Below are positions 51,536 to 60,140 of a stretch of 64,000 bases of DNA, piece by piece. The notes beneath the pieces are model-generated. The model ran no database searches, was not told where the DNA came from, and was given only the letters and a program-made list of their open reading frames with translations. This DNA comes from DATJSN01 sp035504095. Lineage in GTDB: Bacteria > Planctomycetota > Phycisphaerae > WQYP01. Location: NCBI GenBank assembly GCA_035504095.1, contig DATJSN010000032.1:1-64000 (forward strand), read 5' to 3'. The position numbers and the translations under genes are program-made. The first letter of the stretch is position 1; the number at the start of each line of letters is the position of its first letter.

Positions 51536-52339
51536 CTATCGCTTGTTCGTGCTTTCAAAAATCTTATCCGCCGATTTTTCCACAAATCCCTGATAGAGCT
51601 TGCCGTCCTTCATCGGATAACGGCGGGCGAATTCGTAATAACAGCATGGTATCGAATGTACGCCGTCGGAAAAGTTCACCTCAACCTTGTCCGCCAGCGT
51701 CGATGATTGCTCCAGATAAACTTCCGGCGAACCTTTGATTTCTCCACCGGCGGTGTTCAGGGCGAAACCATTCTGTTTAAGAAAATCATTTAGAGCCTGC
51801 AGACTGGCAAATCCGCGCAGCGCATTGACCAGAACCGTGAAATGATTGGCCATATAACCGAACGCCGCCAGCCATGCCGCATACTCGCTTTCCTTACGCA
51901 ACGACTCATATTCTTCGAAGGATACGCTCCACGGCCGGCCCAGCGCGGGAAAGTCCCATCGGGCTCTGGCTTCAGCCGGCGCCTGTTCGATTAACCCGGC
52001 GGTAATCCGGCGCAGGCTCTCGGAGCATTTTTCCAGCTCCAGTTCACTGATGAAAATTTTCGGCGCCCTCACGTCCTTATCCAGCTCAAAATGCCGGGCG
52101 TGAAGTTTTTTATCCGTGAAGCTGTATTCCCCGCGTGGTTGGTAGCCCAGTTCCAGGAACGGCCGCGCCAGCGCATCAAGCCCCACGCGCGGGTCGTTAA
52201 AAGTTCGCAAGGCAATGTGATCGTTCGCGACACGCTCGCCGCGCTCTTCGAGCAATCGATGGATGGCGCCTGCCTGGGGATTAAGTTTCGCGTACGTGAC
52301 CCACAGCCGTTTGTTAACCAGATCGTCCAGCGTATGCAT
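51536..52339 (-). CDS. DUF1338 / HglS-like 2-oxoacid dioxygenase
   Basis: A 267-aa member of the DUF1338 family, which includes 2-oxoadipate dioxygenase/decarboxylase HglS. Metal ligands appear as VANDHIALRTF (His), FGYMANHFTVLVNAL (His) and CCYYEFARRYP (Glu). The core RRITAGLIEQAPAEAR.. LGRPWSVSFEEYESLRKESEYAAW is typical. It is shorter than the ~450-aa HglS, fitting the compact subgroup. ATG at 52339 has AGGAG upstream; the frame to 52381 is not needed. Role in amino acid (lysine) breakdown is possible but unproved. Confidence 0.82.
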   Translation of the reverse strand: MHTLDDLVNKRLWVTYAKLNPQAGAIHRLLEERGERVANDHIALRTFNDPRVGLDALARPFLELGYQPRGEYSFTDKKLHARHFELDKDVRAPKIFISELELEKCSESLRRITAGLIEQAPAEARARWDFPALGRPWSVSFEEYESLRKESEYAAWLAAFGYMANHFTVLVNALRGFASLQALNDFLKQNGFALNTAGGEIKGSPEVYLEQSSTLADKVEVNFSDGVHSIPCCYYEFARRYPMKDGKLYQGFVEKSADKIFESTNKR

Positions 52340-52401
52340 GGCCTCGCTCCTGTTTGCCAGAGCCTCCGCGCTCTTAATCATATTATCGGTTCGATTGTAT
52401 A

Positions 52402-52908
52402 ATGTACGCGATGTGCAGAATCGAAAAAACCTGGCCTGATCCTGCCCCGCAAGCCATTAACCCGGTTCAAAACTCCGGGGGCACGAGTGCCCTGCGGGTT
52501 CGCCTATTTTCGGCCATCATTTTCGCCACTGCAGGGTCAATGCTAACCGTGGGAATGCGGCTTGTTCCCAGTCCCACAGGGCTGGGCACGCACACGCAGT
52601 TGGGCCTGCCCGTCTGTGGTTTTTACGCCAAATACGGCATTCCCTGCCCGGTTTGCGGCTATACGACGGCGGTCACTTACGTGGCACATGGCCATCTGCT
52701 TGATGCTATTATGACCCAGCCCGCTGGCGCCGCGGTTGGTTTGCTGGGTGTTGCGGCGGTGGTGCTTGGGTCGCTTGGACTTTTCTCCGGGCGCTGGTAC
52801 GGGCCTTCGCTATTCTGGTTTCTTTGGCATCGCAATACCATTGCGTTTTACATATTGATGGTGGTGCTGCTGTCCTGGATGTACAAGTTAATTCTGATGT
52901 CAGGCTGA
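52402..52908 (+). CDS. DUF2752 membrane protein
   Basis: A 168-aa protein with the DUF2752 signature GFYAKYGIPCPVCGYTTAV (CPxCG before a helix) and three or four hydrophobic spans at about 35-55, 103-127 and 143-163. The paired Cys may bind metal or a cofactor; the family's role is unknown. The N-terminal 35 residues are Pro-rich; an ATG at 52411 is an alternative start. It lies divergent from the DUF1338 gene. Confidence 0.82.
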   Translation: MYAMCRIEKTWPDPAPQAINPVQNSGGTSALRVRLFSAIIFATAGSMLTVGMRLVPSPTGLGTHTQLGLPVCGFYAKYGIPCPVCGYTTAVTYVAHGHLLDAIMTQPAGAAVGLLGVAAVVLGSLGLFSGRWYGPSLFWFLWHRNTIAFYILMVVLLSWMYKLILMSG

Positions 52909-53020
52909 GCGGCGGCTGTTTTCTGATGCACGGCCGGCGAAGCATTGGTAGAATCCCGCTGGTTTTCCCGTAAAACCCACACCGGCGGCGGCCCGGTTTA
53001 TTTTGTTAGAGGCTCTGTAC

Positions 53021-53746
53021 ATGCGGCGACGGTTATTAATAAATTCACAGGCACTCACCCGCGCCGGATCGCTGCTCCTTTTGGCCGTTATGATTCTGAA
53101 TTGCGCCGGTTGCGCATTTTTCGCGACCGCTTATCAAAACGCCCGTGGCACCAGCGTCTCCGCCCAGTATACCGGTCTGGATAATCACTCCGTCGCCATA
53201 CTGGTTTATGCAGACGACTCCATCACGTTCATGTATCCGCAGGCTCGCGAGGAAATTTCCGGTTTCATCGCCGACCAGTTTCAGAAAAACATGCCCTCGG
53301 TCCGTCTGCTCGATTATCAGCAGGTAATCGCCTATCAGGATCAAACGCCGGGATGGGAATCGCTGCCCATCAAGTCCGTTGGAGATCATTTTTCGGTTGA
53401 TCGCGTTTTATATTTAGAGCTGGTCAACTACACCACGCATGCCGCGGGCGCCACGGATCTTTTACAGGGGCACATTGAAGCGAACGTATACATTTACGAT
53501 ACAAAACTTCCGGGCGACGGCCTGGTCTACCAGACGCACGTCGACGTCTATTCGCCGGCAAATGGCCCGGCCCCGCCTTTTGATTCCGATGAAAACAGCG
53601 TTCGCATGGCTGCGCTCGGTGAATTCAGCCGAGACGTGGTCCGCAATTTCTATAATTGGCACAATTACGCACCGGATCAGGATAACACAGGAAACACGGA
53701 CAACACGGGAAGCGATGAATCAGAAAATCTCATTAATCAGCAATAA
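53021..53746 (+). CDS. Lipoprotein-like protein 1 of a tandem pair
   Basis: A 241-aa protein with a signal peptide and a Cys at the end of ILNCAGC, a lipobox-like site. The mature domain (SVAILVYADDSITFMYPQAREEISGFIADQF.. VDRVLYLELVNY) has the alternating strand-helix pattern of LpoB/TolB-N-like outer-membrane lipoproteins, which is an inference. ATG at 53021 follows the repeat word TTAGAGGCTCT. It overlaps the next gene by 32 bp and ends Asn/Asp/Thr-rich (DNTGNTDNTGSDE). Confidence 0.7.
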   Translation: MRRRLLINSQALTRAGSLLLLAVMILNCAGCAFFATAYQNARGTSVSAQYTGLDNHSVAILVYADDSITFMYPQAREEISGFIADQFQKNMPSVRLLDYQQVIAYQDQTPGWESLPIKSVGDHFSVDRVLYLELVNYTTHAAGATDLLQGHIEANVYIYDTKLPGDGLVYQTHVDVYSPANGPAPPFDSDENSVRMAALGEFSRDVVRNFYNWHNYAPDQDNTGNTDNTGSDESENLINQQ

Positions 53747-54404
53747 GTTGCCCAGCCTCCTGTTGGCGATTTTTTTGACCGCCGGCTTTTTCATCCTTGG
53801 CGGCTGCGAACTTGCCTACTTGGTGGCCGGCAACGGTCAGGATAAAGCTCTTTACAACATTCCCCAGTCGGATCGTGTTTTGGTGCTGGTGGATTCCTCC
53901 GCCGCCAGTCCCATGACCATGGAAGCCGCCGCGGATCTCATTGACGCGGTAAACAGCCAGCTTTACCAGAACAAAGTAGCCGATCAGCTTGTACCCTCAT
54001 TCAGGATAACCGCGTTGGAAAAAACCAACCCCGTCACCTACCGGCAGATGGGCATTGCCGATATAGCCAAAGCCGTCAACGCCGATCTGGTCGTTTACAT
54101 TTTTATTGATCGATTTGATGTGCTGCTCGATTCGGATCAGCAGGTTTCTCACGGTGATGCCACAGGTCTGGTCAAGGTCGTTAATTCCAATGGCGATCGT
54201 CTCTGGCCCAATGATGCCACGGATGGTTATTCCGTCACAGCGCAGGTGAAGGAAAATTTAGCCACCAACCAAAGCGCCGAAGACGTCCAAAATCAGTTGA
54301 TTACCCAGCTTGCCAACAATGTCAGCCAGCTTTTTTATAACCACCCCGTAGGCTACACGCCTTCCGAGCAGGAAACACAAAGTCAGATGAATTCCGAACA
54401 ATAA
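53715..54404 (+). CDS. Lipoprotein-like protein 2 of a tandem pair
   Basis: A 229-aa protein starting inside the previous gene in another frame. Signal peptide ends FFILGGC, a lipobox with Cys near residue 31. The mature part (RVLVLVDSSAASPMTMEAAADLIDAVNSQLYQ, AVNADLVVYIFIDRFDVLL) mirrors the arrangement of the first protein, so the two are probably distant paralogues acting together at the envelope. No known domain. Confidence 0.7.
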   Translation: MNQKISLISNKLPSLLLAIFLTAGFFILGGCELAYLVAGNGQDKALYNIPQSDRVLVLVDSSAASPMTMEAAADLIDAVNSQLYQNKVADQLVPSFRITALEKTNPVTYRQMGIADIAKAVNADLVVYIFIDRFDVLLDSDQQVSHGDATGLVKVVNSNGDRLWPNDATDGYSVTAQVKENLATNQSAEDVQNQLITQLANNVSQLFYNHPVGYTPSEQETQSQMNSEQ

Positions 54405-54543
54405 TCCCCCGGCGAGCTTCATTTTAAGGCTCCCCGGCTCTTTCCAGGCAACTTTTTCCCGCCTTAAGCGTTTAGAAAGCAGAGGAATTTTGCATCGTCT
54501 TTGTTCCAAAATTTAATAAGATGTCAAAAAGCCGCGTAATTTT

Positions 54544-56478
54544 ATGTACGATTTAAACCCTCCAGCCAATCCGTCGTCTTCTCCCGCACCCGCGGGCGCC
54601 GCCCTCGCGCCGCCTGCCGCGGCCCAGCCGATTTTTCCCGTTATGGATTCGCAGCGCGGCGCCTGGATCGCCGGCGTATTGCTGATTCTCATTCTGGCGT
54701 TTTATGCCTTTGTGCTCAGCGCATTTTATGAACCGGCGCATCCCGGCGTTGATCAGAATGGCTATATGGCCACCGCTCGCTACATTGTCGAAAACCATCG
54801 CATCAATACCGTTGTCCAGGACCCGCTGCAGTTTGTCGGCCGCATGATGATTCAAACACCCGATGGAAAAATTTACGCCAAGTATCCCCCGGGCGTCGGT
54901 GCACTCGGCGCGGTTTTGCGCCTGCTTTTCGATCCTTCGGCGACTTACCTCGTCGATCCTCTTTGCGCCGTCGTTGCCCTGTTTTTTGCTTATTTACTTT
55001 TTCGCCGCATGCTCGATCCGTTTCTCTCGCTCATTGGCGTCATCTGGCTGGCGTTCAATCCCATTACCATGCTTTATGCCGACGATGCCAACTCCCACGG
55101 CGCGGCGCTCTGTTTTACAGTCATCGGTTTCTGGGGCCTTTTAAGCTGGTGGCAAAAAGGGGGCGTTTGGCGCGGGATCATCGGCGGCCTGGCCCTCGGT
55201 TTTTGCGCCAGCATTCGCTACACAGAATTTTTATGGTCCATTCCCTTGCTCTTCGTTCTTCTGATCCAGTGGCGAAGCGCCCGTCGGCATATTCTTGAAT
55301 GTTTCGCCGTCGGTGCTGCGTTTGCTTTACCGATCGGTGCGCTGGCCGTCCTGAATTGGGTCTCTTTCGGCGCGCCGTGGCGCACCGGCTATTACTTCTG
55401 CGGCGAACAGACAGGCTTTGCCTGGAGTTATCTTTTTAGCGGCACCAGCGGCGGGCCGGGCGACCAGGGAAACTGGCAGACATTTATCGAACAATTTGAA
55501 AGCATCGGCCTCTTTCTTCTGTTCCCGCTGGCGCTCGCCGGACTTGTCCGTTTGTACTGGAGCCATTGGAAACTCGCTCTGGCTCTTTCACTCTGGGTGG
55601 TTCCCAGCGTAACGGTGTATCTGTTTTACTACTGGGACCCCGACAACGATTTTAATACCGGCTATTTGCGGTTTTTTCTCGACGTTTTTCCCGCACTCAT
55701 CATGGTTGCCATATGGTTCCTGTCTCGTGCCGCTGGCGCCGGCGGCGCGGCGCGCGCCGTCACCGTTGGTCTGCTTACCATGCTTGGCGTCGGTTATGGT
55801 TCGTATATCATTGCCCCGCGCATGCTTGCCCAGCAGGCCGGTAAACTGGCGATGCTGCAAACCAGCCGGGTGATTCAGGACAACATCAAACCCGGCAGCG
55901 TCATTTTCGCCGATGAACAGACCTGCAATTATCTCGACACGCTCGGCGGTTATACCCTTTATTCCACAGCTCTGTTTACTCCGGGCACAATCGACCGCTT
56001 TGCCATGGTGGCCGATCACGTCGGGCCGATTTCTTTGCAGAAGGCTCGCGCCGACGTTTATGAAAAACTTCTTGGTTATTTTTTGCCCAACGGCGGATGG
56101 GAATCCAAAACACTTGTTGAATTACACAACATGGAACTTAACATCGCCGCCCGCGCCTGGGCCGATCATAAAGAGGTTTATTATCTGGTTCCGGCGTCGC
56201 AGATTTGGCCGATTGTTCCGCGCACAGCCTATACCCAAATCGATCGGCTGGCGGTCTGGACCCCGGTGCAGGCTGCTGCGTCAATGCAAATAACGATGCA
56301 GCGCCGCCAGCCTCAAATGCAGGGGTTTGGTCAGCGTGGGGGCGGGAGATTTCAGGGAGCTCAAGGGTTGCTGCAACGAGGACAATTTCAGGGAAACATG
56401 ATTCTCGTGGAATTAAAACCCACCGATTCCGGAGCTTCCGCCGCAGTCACGCACAAACCAGTCTCACCGCACAGTTAA
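54544..56478 (+). CDS. GT-C-like multi-span membrane protein
   Basis: A 644-aa protein. A Pro/Ala-rich cytoplasmic N-terminus of about 35 residues is followed by a first span (IAGVLLILILAFYAFVL) and the loop motif HPGVDQNGYMATARYI, whose acidic residue after span 1 is characteristic of GT-C glycosyltransferases such as PMT/ArnT. About ten more spans follow, and a Gln/Gly-rich C-terminal tail (FGQRGGGRFQGAQG). A lipid-linked sugar transferase is likely; acceptor unknown. No associated sugar genes. Confidence 0.68.
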   Translation: MYDLNPPANPSSSPAPAGAALAPPAAAQPIFPVMDSQRGAWIAGVLLILILAFYAFVLSAFYEPAHPGVDQNGYMATARYIVENHRINTVVQDPLQFVGRMMIQTPDGKIYAKYPPGVGALGAVLRLLFDPSATYLVDPLCAVVALFFAYLLFRRMLDPFLSLIGVIWLAFNPITMLYADDANSHGAALCFTVIGFWGLLSWWQKGGVWRGIIGGLALGFCASIRYTEFLWSIPLLFVLLIQWRSARRHILECFAVGAAFALPIGALAVLNWVSFGAPWRTGYYFCGEQTGFAWSYLFSGTSGGPGDQGNWQTFIEQFESIGLFLLFPLALAGLVRLYWSHWKLALALSLWVVPSVTVYLFYYWDPDNDFNTGYLRFFLDVFPALIMVAIWFLSRAAGAGGAARAVTVGLLTMLGVGYGSYIIAPRMLAQQAGKLAMLQTSRVIQDNIKPGSVIFADEQTCNYLDTLGGYTLYSTALFTPGTIDRFAMVADHVGPISLQKARADVYEKLLGYFLPNGGWESKTLVELHNMELNIAARAWADHKEVYYLVPASQIWPIVPRTAYTQIDRLAVWTPVQAAASMQITMQRRQPQMQGFGQRGGGRFQGAQGLLQRGQFQGNMILVELKPTDSGASAAVTHKPVSPHS

Positions 56479-56590
56479 GTGGCATAACCCACATAACCCC
56501 GGCATAACCCAGCCTGAGCCTGTCCCGAGTATCACCGAGGGGCTACGTCGAAGGACTTGCCGGGACCAACGGCCTCTTTTACCCGCTCAA

Positions 56591-57958
56591 TCACCACGCT
56601 CCGGTTTCCACATTCCTCACGGGAACCATAACCGTATCATAAGGCGGTACCGTCGGTTGAAATGTATTCAAACCAATTGTCCCATTGCCGCCTGTGCCCG
56701 TTATCCCCTGCTGATTGCCATTGGGAAACGCAGCCGAATTGTTATAAGTGAAGATGTTGTCCCCTTGTTCACCAACATACGGGGTGGTGTCCCATTCAAC
56801 GTGGGTATCGGCAAAGCCAACATTCTGCCCGTCTCCATTGTGGTTTCCCGAATTAAAAATATAAGGGCCAAATGTGTTGTCCTGAAACGTTACCGTTGTA
56901 TTTCGTTCAAATGTGCCGCTCCCCACGCCGCTCTGCGGGGCCATGTCAGAAACAATTGGTTGATCCGCATGGCTGTCGTTTACCCACCATCCTCCGGCGG
57001 ACAATGGCGCCGAAGTGCTCGCGTTGGGACTATATGCATACGGAAAATCGATCGAATAACTTTCTCCCTGGCCCGAATCGCTTACGGTCGTTCCAGTGGT
57101 GGTCATGAAGCCAAAGTTGGGAAAATTAGGCGTAACTGTACCATTCACGACGGCATATTCTTGAGATGGGGCATTGGCAAATGGATCTGACGGGCAGATA
57201 AAAGTCTTGGGCGTAAGCTGCCCCTGAAGCACCAGTATCCATAGCGAACCCAGAGGACTCGCGGCGCCGTCTGCGGCAGAGTTGGCATCGCTGGTGCTAT
57301 ACCAGGATGAAATAATTATATCGGCAGTATTGGAGCCGGGGGCGCTTGCTAGATTGCTGGGAATATTTGAAGCTGAGTTGCCGTAATCGCCTGTCGAATC
57401 AACAGACCCCAGCACACACGGAAAAGTAGCGTTATTGCTCTGGGCATAAATGGTCATGGATTGCAAAATACTTCTAATGTTTGCCTCACATTCTGTTCGA
57501 TTCGCCAGTTCTTTGGCTTTGGCTAAACTGGGCAGCAAAATTGCAATCATCAGTGCCATAATTGGAAGAACCGCCGTCATCATCCCCCCAATGATTGTTC
57601 CGGCCAGCGCTAATCCCCTTGGTTGCCGTCTAAGCCCTAAAATTCCGAGAATCAGGCCGATCGGGGCGGTGATAATAAAAAAGATGCCGAGAAGCGAAAA
57701 AATAAACGATAAAATGCCCAGCACATTGGCTTTTTGGGGTACTTGAGCAGGCTGCTGCATGTAATGATACACCGGCGGTTGCGCCGCGGCTCCAGGCCCG
57801 GGCTCGCTCGGCGCCGTCGACACCGGCGGTGGAATGCCTTTATCGCCCGGTTTTACCGCTGAAGTTTGACATTCCGTGCAAAAATAATTCCCGCTCGCAT
57901 CTCTAAAGTGAGCGGCGTTGCTGACATCCTTGCCACATTTGCTGCATTTGATTTCCAT
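56591..57958 (-). CDS. Zinc-ribbon/DUF4190/pseudopilin fusion protein
   Basis: A 455-aa protein with three parts. A zinc ribbon opens it (EIKCSKCGKDV and FCTECQ). After a Pro-rich linker come two membrane spans of the DUF4190 type (VLGILSFIFSLLGIFFIITAPIGLILGILGL and LAGTIIGGMMTAVLPIMAL). The second span runs on as IAILLPSLAKAKELANRTECEANIRSILQSM, the usual start of a pseudopilin stalk, then a globular domain with GFADTHVEWDT. There is no prepilin cleavage site. ATG at 57958 starts the zinc ribbon. Probably stays in the membrane with its pilin-like domain outside. Confidence 0.78.
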   Translation of the reverse strand: MEIKCSKCGKDVSNAAHFRDASGNYFCTECQTSAVKPGDKGIPPPVSTAPSEPGPGAAAQPPVYHYMQQPAQVPQKANVLGILSFIFSLLGIFFIITAPIGLILGILGLRRQPRGLALAGTIIGGMMTAVLPIMALMIAILLPSLAKAKELANRTECEANIRSILQSMTIYAQSNNATFPCVLGSVDSTGDYGNSASNIPSNLASAPGSNTADIIISSWYSTSDANSAADGAASPLGSLWILVLQGQLTPKTFICPSDPFANAPSQEYAVVNGTVTPNFPNFGFMTTTGTTVSDSGQGESYSIDFPYAYSPNASTSAPLSAGGWWVNDSHADQPIVSDMAPQSGVGSGTFERNTTVTFQDNTFGPYIFNSGNHNGDGQNVGFADTHVEWDTTPYVGEQGDNIFTYNNSAAFPNGNQQGITGTGGNGTIGLNTFQPTVPPYDTVMVPVRNVETGAW

Positions 57959-57983
57959 TTTCAGTACCCCTTTTATTTTATGT

Positions 57984-58541
57984 TCAACTGGTGGACGCGG
58001 GCGCATCGCCCTGCGCTGCTCCCTGTGGAGTTGCCGCCTCTGGTGGAATCTGGCCGCGTAGATTCCACGCCTTGACCAGGAAAACAATCAGGAAAACCAG
58101 CGATGCCAGTGCGGATAAAATGCCAAGAATGATAAATATGGGGAACAAAACAAAGCCGACAATAAAAAAAAGTATGGGGGATAAAAAAGCCAGGTAATAA
58201 AAGACGGAACAGCACGCACAAATGCAATAGGTCAATCCGATGCCATATCCGCAGTCATCAACATTCGAGCGCCCGACGCTCTTGAAATAATTTTTATAAC
58301 CATTTGCCAGTGCCGGAAAAGTGAAGAAATTCCATATGAGATTAAAAACAGGAATTAATAGCAGCCATACCAGTCCTGGCTCCTGAGTCCGGAATTCTTT
58401 GGGCAGGCGTTTAAAACATGAATACAATATCCAACAGACAAAAACTCTGACTCCCACTTTTATCAGCAGCCAGAATAGCAGAAAAATCAGGGCGAATATG
58501 CCCGCGATAGCCGACGAAGTGTCCGATTGGTTTTCGTACAT
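57984..58541 (-). CDS. Multi-span membrane protein, operon with zinc-ribbon fusion
   Basis: A 185-aa protein with four or five spans: IAGIFALIFLLFWLLIKVG, GLVWLLLIPVFNLIWNFFTF, GIGLTYCICACCSVFYYLAFL and FFIVGFVLFPIFIILGILSALASLVFLIVFL. A Cys-rich span (CICACC) is notable. The pattern resembles DUF4328/DUF5684-like proteins. ATG at 58541 has GGGGA upstream. It lies 25 bp before the zinc-ribbon fusion gene and is probably co-transcribed. Confidence 0.68.
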   Translation of the reverse strand: MYENQSDTSSAIAGIFALIFLLFWLLIKVGVRVFVCWILYSCFKRLPKEFRTQEPGLVWLLLIPVFNLIWNFFTFPALANGYKNYFKSVGRSNVDDCGYGIGLTYCICACCSVFYYLAFLSPILFFIVGFVLFPIFIILGILSALASLVFLIVFLVKAWNLRGQIPPEAATPQGAAQGDAPASTS

Positions 58542-58605
58542 GATCGTATCCCCATCCAACAGGGAAATTTAAATTTGCGATACGGCTCATTGCACAACTG
58601 ACATA

Positions 58606-58627
58606 GCCCCGGCATTTTTTCCGGGGC
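58606..58627 (-). terminator. Hairpin downstream of the DUF4870-like gene
   Basis: A 7-bp GC stem GCCCCGG / CCGGGGC with an AT-rich loop lies 100 bp after the DUF4870 stop. The same hairpin text recurs at 63067-63089, so it is also a dispersed repeat. Confidence 0.45.
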
Positions 58628-58727
58628 CAATTAAAACCAATCACAAAGTCCTTATTGGCTGAACACACAATTGGCTGAACACACAACGCTGTAATCTGAA
58701 AGTCTTGTCGTGGCTGTGCCGCGACAA

Positions 58728-59087
58728 TCACTTGAGCAAATGCAGCGCGATGGGAACGGTATACGATTCTCCCTTGCTCGCCTTAACCGCGCCGATGATG
58801 CAGAAAATAAGATGCAGGATGCCAACCGCCATAAGAATAAAAATCCCGATAACAATAACACATAAAATAATCCCGGCCACCCAGGCTATGGCAAGCGTAA
58901 TCTGAAAGTTCAGCGCTTCTTTTGCATGGTTGCCCACCCATTCGGATTTATCTTTATAAAGTAACCAGATGATCAGGCTGGGAATAAACCCGAAAAATAT
59001 GGTTAATACCCAGTTTAATATGGCAATGTTGATGTCATCTTTGCTGGGACTCGAACCCGCCGGAGGTGGTTGTTGTACGCTGGTCAT
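58728..59087 (-). CDS. DUF4870 (Tic20-like) membrane protein
   Basis: A 119-aa protein with a short Pro-rich N-terminus and three spans: NIAILNWVLTIFFGFIPSLIIWLLYK, the conserved loop NHAKEALNFQITLAIAWVAG and ILHLIFCIIGAVKASKGE. These are the DUF4870 hallmarks. Role unknown. ATG at 59087 has GGAG 7 nt upstream; six extra N-terminal codons to 59105 are possible. Palindrome TAAGAGCCTCTAA lies about 80 bp upstream (59166). Confidence 0.85.
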   Translation of the reverse strand: MTSVQQPPPAGSSPSKDDINIAILNWVLTIFFGFIPSLIIWLLYKDKSEWVGNHAKEALNFQITLAIAWVAGIILCVIVIGIFILMAVGILHLIFCIIGAVKASKGESYTVPIALHLLK

Positions 59088-59270
59088 GTACGCACTCCTT
59101 CTCAAAAAGGTTCACAATGTCCTGACAACCTGGCGCCGCCACGATACGGCGTGATCTGAAAGCTATAAGAGCCTCTAATCAAAGTTTATCCGCGAATAGA
59201 TATATTCCGCAAGATGTAATTCAGACAATAATGGAAGTCTTTCATACCACATCGCGCACCAGTGGACCCG

Positions 59271-59939
59271 TCAAATCCGCCGCAATAGCACGGAGCTTCC
59301 CGCCTTCACCATTTGACCCGTTTGCACGACGACCCGCCATGCTTCCGGTTCCGGCACGATCAGTTCCGTTCGGCTGCCGAAAGCGATCATTCCGAACCTC
59401 TCTCCTCTTTCCAGCCGGTCGCCCGGTTCAAGCGGGCAAATAATTCTCCGGGCAATCGCGCCGACAACCTGCCGCACGATCAGTTTCCCGGAACCGCTTT
59501 TTAATACGATTTTCGTCGCCTGGTTTCGCATCCCCGATTCCGGATGCCGGGCATCCAGAAATTCCCCTGGAGTAAATTCTGCGCTCTCCACCACGCCGTC
59601 ACTTGGACTGCGGTTAATATGCACGTCCAGCACGCTTAAAAAAATTCCGATTTTCAGCGCCGGCCCGCCAAATTCCTCCAGCCGCTCCAGCCGGGTAATT
59701 TCGGTTACTTTGCCGTCCGCAGGCGCAACCATCACGTCCGGTTCGTTGGGTATTTTGCGGATCGGATCACGAAAAAACGCCAAGCATAATAGGGTCACAA
59801 TTCCGATCAGCCACGCCAGTGGAACATAGAGAATGCTCAGCGTCAGGATTAAAATCAGCCCTGTCAGCAATATCGGCAGCCAGAACGGCCAGCCAAAAAT
59901 CGACAGCGGCAGCCAAAACTTTTGCTTTTTAATCTTCAT
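59271..59939 (-). CDS. psd: Phosphatidylserine decarboxylase (short, GSS-type)
   Basis: A 222-aa Psd-related protein, the short prokaryotic/archaeal type. Two N-terminal spans (residues ~8-50) are followed by FFRDPIRKIPNEPDVMVAPADGKVTEI, LSVLDVHINRSP, GAIARRIICP, and the self-cleavage site VKAGSSVLLRRI, where Ser becomes the pyruvoyl group. It makes phosphatidylethanolamine from phosphatidylserine. No pssA is adjacent. It is divergent from the enolase gene. Confidence 0.93.
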   Translation of the reverse strand: MKIKKQKFWLPLSIFGWPFWLPILLTGLILILTLSILYVPLAWLIGIVTLLCLAFFRDPIRKIPNEPDVMVAPADGKVTEITRLERLEEFGGPALKIGIFLSVLDVHINRSPSDGVVESAEFTPGEFLDARHPESGMRNQATKIVLKSGSGKLIVRQVVGAIARRIICPLEPGDRLERGERFGMIAFGSRTELIVPEPEAWRVVVQTGQMVKAGSSVLLRRI

Positions 59940-60140
59940 CTCAACCGCCGCAAATATAACGTCCCCGCCTATCGCCCGACACCCAACTCCCTATCGTCCC
60001 TATCCTCATCACCTGATCTATGGCCTTTTTATCTGTCATCTGCATTTTGTTATCTGTGGTGGTCCAGCCGCCACCCTTGCCCCCTCATATCTGAGTGTGT
60101 AACCTATGCTCCGCTTAATTTTTTAAACTCAGGAGCTTTT

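Noticed and set aside
59922..60140. 73-codon N-terminal extension of enolase
   Set aside because: Reads through AT-rich non-coding sequence; ATG at 60141 has a good Shine-Dalgarno and the conserved N-terminus.
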